The translations under genes and the position numbers were made by a program. A stretch of 20,673 bases of DNA from Dehalococcoidales bacterium (GTDB taxonomy: Bacteria; Chloroflexota; Dehalococcoidia; Dehalococcoidales; CSSed11-197), in assembly GCA_028705415.1 (NCBI GenBank), contig JAQWDO010000007.1, positions 1-20,673 of the forward strand. The letters are read 5' to 3'. Each line of letters opens with the position of its first letter. Position 1 is the first letter of the stretch. Positions 15,019 to 20,673 of this stretch are shown here, piece after piece. The notes below the pieces were generated by a model. That model was not told where the DNA came from and did no database searches. It saw nothing but the letters and a program-made list of their open reading frames with translations.

Positions 15019-16026
15019 ATTAAAGAAAGTTATGCAGGGTCTGGCGTCGATATAGATGCCGCTGATAAGGCCAAGAAAAAAATTGCTGAATATGCTGCCG
15101 CAACTCTCGGGCCAGAAGTGCTGAAAGGGCCGGGGTTTTTTGGTGGATTTTACGAATTCAAGGGTTATAGCGAGCCGGTGCTGGTATCCAGCGCTGACGG
15201 GGTAGGCACCAAGCTAAAGATTGCCATCGCTCTTGGGCGCCATGAGGGAGTTGGCCATGATATCGTTAATCATTGTGTAAACGATATCCTTACCTCGGGG
15301 GCCAGCCCTATTTTCTTCCTTGACTATATCGCCAGCGGAAAACTGGATATTGAGCAGATCCAGGGCGCGGTTAAGGGAATGAGCGAAGCATGCCGGGATG
15401 TTGGATGTGCTCTTATCGGTGGTGAAACAGCCGAAATGCCCGGCATGTATTCTGAAAAAGATTATGACCTGGTTGGTTTTATTGTTGGAGTAGTGGAAAA
15501 GCCAGCAATCATCACCGGGGAAAAAATCAGCTCCGGAGATGTGATGTTCGGTATTACTTCCAACGGGCTTCATACCAATGGTTATTCGCTTGCCCGAAAA
15601 GTACTGGGGGAAACACCAGCCAGACTCGGGGAGTATTCTTCAGAGTTAGGACAAACCGTTGGTGAAGCTCTTCTTCAGCCTCATCGCTGTTATCATAATT
15701 TGCTAAAACCCCACCTTTCTCTTGTTAAAGGGCTGGCTCACATCACCGGTGGCGGGCTACCGGGGAACGTTCCCCGTGTACTTCCGGCAGGAACATGTGC
15801 AAAGTTTGATACTTCTGCATGGGAAATCCCGCCACTTTTTGAATTGATCCGCCGCAAGGGGTCCATTGACAAAGGCGAAATGTTCAAAGTGTTTAATATG
15901 GGAATCGGGATGGTTGTCTTCTGTGATGCCGGAAAGGCGGATGATTTTGGGAGAGCCATACCCGAATCGATTTGTATAGGGGAAGTAGTCAGTACTGCTA
16001 ATGATAACCAGGTCATACTGGATTAA
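15019..16026 (+). CDS. purM: phosphoribosylformylglycinamidine cyclo-ligase (AIR synthetase), apparent AUU start
   Basis: The enzyme closes the imidazole ring of purines (FGAM to AIR) using ATP. Recognisable are ESYAGSGVDIDAADKA at the N-terminus, SSADGVGTKLKIA, GHDIVNHCVNDILTSGA and GGETAEMPGMY. These make a full-length protein of 335 residues. The frame is open from the TAA at 14989-14991 but has no ATG, GTG or TTG before GTG 15118. That start would delete the conserved first 33 residues. AAAGGAG (15004-15010) stands eight bases before ATT 15019, exactly where family members have ATG (M-K-E-S-Y). CTG 15013 is too close to the ribosome site. So either AUU is the start or the third base is a sequence error. 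purH follows 18 bases later. Confidence 0.9.
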   Translation: MKESYAGSGVDIDAADKAKKKIAEYAAATLGPEVLKGPGFFGGFYEFKGYSEPVLVSSADGVGTKLKIAIALGRHEGVGHDIVNHCVNDILTSGASPIFFLDYIASGKLDIEQIQGAVKGMSEACRDVGCALIGGETAEMPGMYSEKDYDLVGFIVGVVEKPAIITGEKISSGDVMFGITSNGLHTNGYSLARKVLGETPARLGEYSSELGQTVGEALLQPHRCYHNLLKPHLSLVKGLAHITGGGLPGNVPRVLPAGTCAKFDTSAWEIPPLFELIRRKGSIDKGEMFKVFNMGIGMVVFCDAGKADDFGRAIPESICIGEVVSTANDNQVILD

Positions 16027-16044
16027 TTTCAGGGAGGAACAATC

Positions 16045-17589
16045 ATGAGGGCAATTATCAGTGTTTCGGACAAAACAGGTGTAACCGAGTTTGCACGCGG
16101 GCTGGCCGAGCTGGGTTATGAAATCTATTCAACCGGGGGAACCAAAAAGATTATAGCCGGTTCCGGAGTTAAGGTTAAAAGCATTACAGATATTACCGGC
16201 TTTGCCGAGATACTGGACGGCAGGGTTAAAACCCTGCACCCTATGGTCCATGGCGGCCTGCTGGCAAGACGGGACAAGCCGGAACACATGGAAGAAATCA
16301 AAGAATACGGCATTACCCCGATTGATCTGGTGGCAGTTAACCTTTATCCTTTCCGCCAGACGGTATCCAAAGAAGGGGTTACCATCGAGCAGGCACTGGA
16401 AAATATTGATATCGGTGGGCCAACCATGATCAGGGCTTCTGCCAAGAATTACCCTGGCGTCACCGTGGTCGTCGATCCGGCAGATTACAATCTGGTGCTG
16501 GAAAAACTTCAAAACCGGTCGCTGGAACTCGAACAGCGTAAAAAGCTGGCACAGAAGGCTTTTCAGCACGTAGCTTTGTATGATACTGCGATTGCCGAGT
16601 ACCTCAGAGCTGAAGAGAGCGCTTTCCCGGAAGAAATGACGATTGGTTTAAAAAAGCGCCAGGACTTGCGTTACGGAGAAAATCCTCACCAGCGAGCTGC
16701 TTTTTACTCTGAAGCAACCATAAAAAGTGCCTACAACAGCGGAGTGACATTTGCTGAACAGCTTTGGGGCAAGGAGTTGTCCTACAACAATATCATGGAT
16801 GCCGATGCAGCCTGGTCTACGGTTGTTGATTTTAAAGATGCAACCGTTTGCGTGGTAAAGCACACCAATCCTTGCGGTCTGGCTTCCAACCCGGATATCG
16901 TTGAAGCTTACCGCCGGGCGTTTGCCGGTGATCCGGTGAGTGCTTTTGGCGGTATTGTAGCCATGAACCGCCGGCTTACTCTTGGAGTGGCGGAAGAAAT
17001 GGCCTCTAACTTCTATGAAATAGTTATCGCCCCGGAATATGACCAGGACGCACTCGACCTCTTGATGAAAAAGAAGAACCTGCGCGTTTTACGTGTTCCG
17101 TTGCCACCGGATTATAAAAGCAAGCCAATCCAGGCTTTTGATTATCGACGGGTAAAGGGTGGCTTGCTTGTTCAGGAGGCTGATAACCTGGATGAAGACA
17201 GTATAGAGATGAAAGTGGTTACCCAACGGGCTCCAACCTCGGCGGAAATGCAGGACCTCAGGTTTGCCTGGCGAGCGGTAAAGCACGTTAAATCCAACGC
17301 AATTGTCATGGCAAAAAACAACACGATGCTTGGTATGGGTGCAGGACAGCCCAATCGTGTAGTGAGCGTGTTTTTAGCTAAAACCAAAGCCGGAGATGAA
17401 TCCAAGGGGAGCGTAATGGCATCAGATGCCATGTTCCCCTTCTCGGACTCAGTAGAACAGGCGGCGAAAGCTGGTGTAACCGCCATAATCCAGCCCGGAG
17501 GCTCGGTAAGGGATCAGGAGTCTATAAATATGGCAAACAGGCATAATATTACCATGGTATTCACTGGAATACGCCACTTCTTGCATTAA
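16045..17589 (+). CDS. purH: bifunctional AICAR transformylase / IMP cyclohydrolase
   Basis: The 514-residue protein carries out the last two steps of IMP synthesis. The N-terminal cyclohydrolase domain (about 1-195) begins AIISVSDKTG and has STGGT and DGRVKTLHP. The transformylase domain has KKRQDLRYGENPHQ, KELSYNNIMDADAAW, the catalytic Lys272-His273 in VKHTNPCG, and AFGGIVA, and it ends GGSVRDQESI...GIRHFLH. The length is normal. AGGGAGGA (16031-16038) gives a strong ribosome site. It is the last gene of the purM-purH operon; a clear intrinsic terminator follows. Confidence 0.97.
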   Translation: MRAIISVSDKTGVTEFARGLAELGYEIYSTGGTKKIIAGSGVKVKSITDITGFAEILDGRVKTLHPMVHGGLLARRDKPEHMEEIKEYGITPIDLVAVNLYPFRQTVSKEGVTIEQALENIDIGGPTMIRASAKNYPGVTVVVDPADYNLVLEKLQNRSLELEQRKKLAQKAFQHVALYDTAIAEYLRAEESAFPEEMTIGLKKRQDLRYGENPHQRAAFYSEATIKSAYNSGVTFAEQLWGKELSYNNIMDADAAWSTVVDFKDATVCVVKHTNPCGLASNPDIVEAYRRAFAGDPVSAFGGIVAMNRRLTLGVAEEMASNFYEIVIAPEYDQDALDLLMKKKNLRVLRVPLPPDYKSKPIQAFDYRRVKGGLLVQEADNLDEDSIEMKVVTQRAPTSAEMQDLRFAWRAVKHVKSNAIVMAKNNTMLGMGAGQPNRVVSVFLAKTKAGDESKGSVMASDAMFPFSDSVEQAAKAGVTAIIQPGGSVRDQESINMANRHNITMVFTGIRHFLH

Positions 17590-17603
17590 AACAGTTTAGC
17601 TTG

Positions 17604-17638
17604 AAAAGGGGAGGATAAAAGGGTTCCTCCCCTTTTTT
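17604..17638 (+). terminator. intrinsic terminator of the purM-purH operon
   Basis: AAAAGGGGAGGA (17604-17615) pairs perfectly with TCCTCCCCTTTT (17625-17636) around a nine-base loop and runs into a six-T tract (17633-17638). It lies 15 bases after the purH stop. Because the left arm begins with A, the stem could also work in the reverse direction. Confidence 0.9.
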
Positions 17639-17678
17639 ATATTCAGTTACAGCCTCACGGAGCGTTTATAAGCACAGG

Positions 17679-17707
17679 TTGACTTGTTTATACCACTTCA
17701 TTATGTT
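17679..17707 (+). promoter_or_regulatory. sigma70-type promoter of recA
   Basis: TTGACT (17679-17684) and TATGTT (17702-17707) are 17 bases apart. The start point near 17714 lies downstream of the earlier in-frame ATG candidates, which supports ATG 17730 as the recA start. I see no LexA-type operator that I can name. Confidence 0.65.
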
Positions 17708-17729
17708 ATTCTGTTGGCAGGCGAAAAAA

Positions 17730-18749
17730 ATGACCACAGAGAAGCAAAAGGCTCTGGAATTGGCCGTAGGCCTGATAGAGAAGCAGTTCGGCAAAGGTGC
17801 CATAATGAAACTTGGCGCCGATGCTATCCGTACCCATGTAGAGGCGATCCCTACCGGGGCGTTGTCTCTTGATTTAGCCCTTGGAATAGGTGGTATTCCT
17901 CGTGGCAGGATAACAGAAATATATGGCCCCGAAGGTTCGGGAAAGACAACGCTGGCGTTACATATAATAGCCGAGGCCCAAAGACGGGGAGGCAATACGG
18001 CTTGCATAGACGTTGAGCATGCGCTTGATCCGGCTTATGCCTCTAATATCGGGGTTAACATTGAAGAACTGCTTATATCACAGCCGGATAACGGCGAGGA
18101 AGCTCTCGAAATAACCGAGCGGCTGGTACAAAGTGGAGCTATAGATGTGGTGGTAGTAGATAGTGTGGCTGCGCTGGTACCAAGAGCTGAACTGGAAGGT
18201 GATATGGGTGATGCCCATGTCGGCTTGCAGGCAAGGCTCATGTCGCAAGCCCTTCGGAAGCTTACGGCTGCTATTGGGCGTTCTGGTACGGCTGTAGTTT
18301 TCATCAACCAGCTAAGGGAAAAAGTAGGTATCGTTTTTGGCAATCCGGAGGTTACTCCGGGAGGAAGGGCCCTCAAGTTTTACAGTTCGGTACGTTTGGA
18401 CTTAAGGCGTACCGAAACACTCAAACAGGGCACCAACGCCATCGGTACTCGTGTCAGAGCCAGGGTAGTCAAGAACAAGGTGGCACCACCATTCAGGAGC
18501 GCTGAGTTCGATATTATGTTTGCTTCCGGCATCAGCCGTGAAGGCAACATCCTGGATCTGGGCGTGGAGCTGGGTATTATAAAAAAGGCGGGAGCCTTCT
18601 TCTCTTATGGTGACATTCGCCTGGGGCAAGGCAGGGAAAACTCCAGAGAATTCCTTGTTGCTCATCCTGAAATTGCGCAGGAAATAGAACAAGGGGTCAG
18701 GGCCTCAGCAGTCACCAGTTCCGGAGAAGTGGATAGCGAAGCAGATTAG
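17730..18749 (+). CDS. recA: recombinase RecA
   Basis: The 339-residue DNA strand-exchange ATPase starts MTTEKQKALELAVGLIEKQFGKGAIMKLG, with the usual RecA N-terminal helix. Walker A is GPEGSGKT (66-73), followed by CIDVEHALDP, the Walker B region DVVVVDSVAALVPRAE, GLQARLMSQALRKL, and the loop 2 region VFINQLREKVGIVFGNPEVTPGG. The acidic C-terminus is short. ATG 17730 is chosen from homology and because the promoter would start transcription just before it; an in-frame ATG 17703 would fall inside the -10 box. The ribosome site (AGGCG) is weak. RecX, its regulator, is encoded next beyond a strong terminator. Confidence 0.97.
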   Translation: MTTEKQKALELAVGLIEKQFGKGAIMKLGADAIRTHVEAIPTGALSLDLALGIGGIPRGRITEIYGPEGSGKTTLALHIIAEAQRRGGNTACIDVEHALDPAYASNIGVNIEELLISQPDNGEEALEITERLVQSGAIDVVVVDSVAALVPRAELEGDMGDAHVGLQARLMSQALRKLTAAIGRSGTAVVFINQLREKVGIVFGNPEVTPGGRALKFYSSVRLDLRRTETLKQGTNAIGTRVRARVVKNKVAPPFRSAEFDIMFASGISREGNILDLGVELGIIKKAGAFFSYGDIRLGQGRENSREFLVAHPEIAQEIEQGVRASAVTSSGEVDSEAD

Positions 18750-18798
18750 AAAGCAAGTCTGGTAAAGCTAACACAACTTAATACTAACCGGGAAAATG

Positions 18799-18835
18799 AA
18801 GGCTGAGGTAAGCTTACCTCAGCCTTGTCTTTTTT
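18799..18835 (+). terminator. intrinsic terminator between recA and recX
   Basis: AAGGCTGAGGTAAG (18799-18812) is followed directly by its perfect complement (18813-18826), giving a GC-rich stem with a minimal loop, then GTCTTTTTT (18827-18835). It is a strong terminator shape and ends nine bases before the recX ATG. Confidence 0.9.
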
Positions 18836-18844
18836 GGTGGTATT

Positions 18845-19495
18845 ATGGGGCTAGTTACCGGTCTTGAAATGAATACTGGAAAGAACATGGCACGATTATT
18901 TATCGACGGAAGCCATGCTCTTACTCTTTCTGTCGAAGTAATCCTTGAGAATAAAATCAAGGATGGGATGGAAATAAGCCAGAAACGGATAGAAGCCCTG
19001 AAAGAAGATGAAGAGGCCCATATCTGCAAGAAATCAGCTTATCGCCTTCTTGCTTTCAGGGCGCGAAGCGAAAAAGAGCTGCGTGATCGCCTTGTTAGCA
19101 AGGGATTCAGTCCTAAAGCAGTGGATAAAACGGTTGATCATCTAAAAGCCAGTGGGTTGATCGATGACAGGGAATTCGGACGCCAGTGGGCGGAAAACCG
19201 GCTGAGTTTTAAACCGCAAAGCGCTTATCTGACTCGCCGTGAACTGAAAGCAAAAGGATTGAGTGAAGAAGCTATTGAAGAAGCGGTAAAAGATTACGAT
19301 GATTACGAAAACGCCCTTTCGGCAGCACGGGCGAAGGCTGTGCGCAGTATTGGGCTGGACTATATTGCATTCAAACGCCGTGTTGGCAGCTTCCTCCAGC
19401 GGCGAGGGTTTGGCTATGAAATCATTAAACCGGTTATAGACGAGTTATGGAAGGAACTCACAGAATATAAAAATAGCAGGGAGAACCTGCAATAA
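18845..19495 (+). CDS. recX: regulatory protein RecX
   Basis: The 216-residue protein matches the RecX family, which binds RecA filaments and blocks their growth. It has an N-terminal extension with VTGLEMNTGKNMARLFIDG and then three repeats of three-helix units. The first repeat reads AYRLLAFRARSEKELRDRL, with GLIDDREFGRQWAENR in the second and RVGSFLQRRGFGYEIIKPVI in the third. GGTGG (18836-18840) four bases before ATG 18845 serves as the ribosome site. No promoter fits between the recA terminator and this start, so expression probably comes from read-through of recA transcripts or from a promoter inside recA. rny follows 39 bases later. Confidence 0.92.
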   Translation: MGLVTGLEMNTGKNMARLFIDGSHALTLSVEVILENKIKDGMEISQKRIEALKEDEEAHICKKSAYRLLAFRARSEKELRDRLVSKGFSPKAVDKTVDHLKASGLIDDREFGRQWAENRLSFKPQSAYLTRRELKAKGLSEEAIEEAVKDYDDYENALSAARAKAVRSIGLDYIAFKRRVGSFLQRRGFGYEIIKPVIDELWKELTEYKNSRENLQ

Positions 19496-19534
19496 AATAC
19501 CTGTGGTAATTGTCTGCAGGGAAAAGGAGAACAG

Positions 19535-20673
19535 ATGGATACGGTTCTGGTCATAGTATTCAGTTTTATCATAGGCGTTGTTTTCGGCGCTATGGCCATG
19601 TTTTTAAGCAAGGGCATGATGGCTGCCCGCCAGGCAACACTTGCCAAAAAAGAGGCTGCGCAGATTATTGCCGAGGCTAAAGCGGAGGCCAAGGAGTATC
19701 TTCGCGAGGCCAAGAAAGAAGCAGATAGGGAAAAAACTCTGGCTGACGGTGAAATAAGGGAAAGACGCAGCGAAATTCAAAGGCAGGAAAACCGAATTGC
19801 CCAGAAGGAGACTACCCTTGAACGCAAACTTGAGGAAGCAGAGCGGCGTGAGCAAAACATGGAGGAGAAAAACCGGCAGATAGAGGAAATAAAAACCGAC
19901 ATTGAAAAGATAAAGCAAGATCAGGTAAAGCATCTTGAACAGGTTGCACAAATGTCATCCGCCGAGGCTAAGACCGAGTTGTTCGACCGCATGGAAAAGG
20001 AAATGCAGTCGGAAACTGCCCGGCGTTTGCATCAGTGGGAGACCAAGATCAAACTGGAGGCAGACGAGAAGGCCCGTAATATCCTTTCCCAGGTGATTCA
20101 GCGCTCGGCCGCTGAGGTTGTCAGCGAAACTACGGCAACAGCGGTTCCCTTGCCCAACGATGATATGAAAGGGAGACTGATCGGCAGGGAGGGCCGGAAC
20201 ATTAAAGCTCTTGAACAGGCTACCGGGGTTGATCTGATTATCGATGATACACCAGGTGCGGTTACCCTTTCTTCCTTTGATCCGGTGAGACGTGAAATCG
20301 CCCGCCAGGCAGTTGAAAAACTGATAATGGACGGAAGAATTCACCCGGCACGAATCGAGGAGGTAGTTAACAAGGCAAAGGAAGACGTAGAAGCTGCAAT
20401 TCTTCAAGCTGGAGAACAGGCAACACTCCATGTAGGTGTACAGGGACTGCATATCGAATTGATAAAACTGCTGGGCAGGCTGAAATACCGAACCAGCTAT
20501 GGTCAAAATGTACTCGCTCATAGCATAGAAGTGGCTCAGCTTTCCGGATTGATAGCCGCCGAGCTTGGAGTAAAAGTCCACACTGCCAAAAAAGCGGGGT
20601 TGCTGCATGATATTGGAAAAGCGGTTGACCGGGAAATTGAAGGTTCCCACGCACAAATTGGTGCAGACCTGGT
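19535..20673 (+). CDS. rny: ribonuclease Y, N-terminal 379 residues (runs off the window)
   Basis: The reading frame is open from ATG 19535 to the window edge with no stop. Residues 4-24 are a membrane anchor (VLVIVFSFIIGVVFGAMAMF). Residues 30-175 form a long charged coiled coil. A KH domain starts near 210 (GRLIGREGRNIKALEQ, then GVDLIIDDTP). The HD phosphohydrolase domain follows, with His-Asp at 358-359 in GLLHDIGKAVDREIEGSH. This is the RNase Y plan; the enzyme starts mRNA decay at the membrane. A full protein is usually about 500-520 residues, so about a quarter is missing here. AAGGAG (19524-19529) five bases before the ATG supports the start. Its position after recX suggests read-through of the recA transcript. 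Confidence 0.95.
   Translation, partial: MDTVLVIVFSFIIGVVFGAMAMFLSKGMMAARQATLAKKEAAQIIAEAKAEAKEYLREAKKEADREKTLADGEIRERRSEIQRQENRIAQKETTLERKLEEAERREQNMEEKNRQIEEIKTDIEKIKQDQVKHLEQVAQMSSAEAKTELFDRMEKEMQSETARRLHQWETKIKLEADEKARNILSQVIQRSAAEVVSETTATAVPLPNDDMKGRLIGREGRNIKALEQATGVDLIIDDTPGAVTLSSFDPVRREIARQAVEKLIMDGRIHPARIEEVVNKAKEDVEAAILQAGEQATLHVGVQGLHIELIKLLGRLKYRTSYGQNVLAHSIEVAQLSGLIAAELGVKVHTAKKAGLLHDIGKAVDREIEGSHAQIGADL

Noticed and set aside
17590..17730. LexA (SOS) operator before recA
   Set aside because: Neither the CTGT-N8-ACAG type nor the CGAAC-N4-GTTCG type is present; other clade-specific boxes cannot be judged by eye.
19955..20656. Minus-strand frame of 233 residues opposite rny
   Set aside because: The plus strand encodes the KH and HD domains of RNase Y continuously to the window edge; the antisense protein has no recognisable feature.

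Overview
The window looks like a chromosomal segment of an anaerobic bacterium of the Chloroflexota, most likely class Dehalococcoidia. This is an inference from overall protein character, a homocitrate/(Re)-citrate-synthase-like enzyme, a bacterial serpin, and the recA-recX-rny order; no rRNA or marker tree is available here. It is an ordinary mix of housekeeping and accessory genes. I see no phage, IS, CRISPR, tRNA or rRNA. No gene-free stretch exceeds about 300 bases once the small gene at 7252-7422 is counted.

Layout. 1-52: end of an unidentified gene, followed by a long perfect hairpin. 219-881: DUF6629-type membrane protein. 1044-4656: a membrane-anchored clostripain-family (C11) protease overlapping a serpin gene, a possible protease/inhibitor pair. 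4728-8046 (minus strand): a DUF456 membrane protein, a sensor histidine kinase broken by one in-frame TAA, a very small membrane protein with an in-frame TGA at a position I expect to be cysteine, and a SAM methyltransferase. 8196-10165: a two-gene NatAB-like ABC exporter. 10208-10834: a VTT/DedA-type membrane protein. 10940-13235 (minus): argC followed by an MFS transporter. 13411-14664: a homocitrate synthase-family enzyme, possibly (Re)-citrate synthase. 14791-17589: a small membrane protein, purM and purH. 17730 to the end: recA, recX and the first two thirds of rny (ribonuclease Y).

The most interesting object is the 56-codon gene at 7252-7422 on the minus strand. It has a near-consensus promoter and a good ribosome binding site. 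Its single internal TGA lies exactly where the family, as I remember it, has the second Cys of a C-x4-C motif. Just downstream of the TGA is a GC-rich stem-loop with a GGU-containing loop at a distance that fits a bacterial SECIS element. I read it as a candidate selenoprotein of undescribed function; a plain nonsense mutation is the main alternative.

Other points are the serpin-clostripain overlap, an apparent AUU start for purM, several genes whose predicted transcripts are nearly leaderless, and a strong terminator that ends 9 bases before recX. The broken kinase, the TGA and the AUU could each be a one-base sequence error, so checking the reads is the first control for all three.
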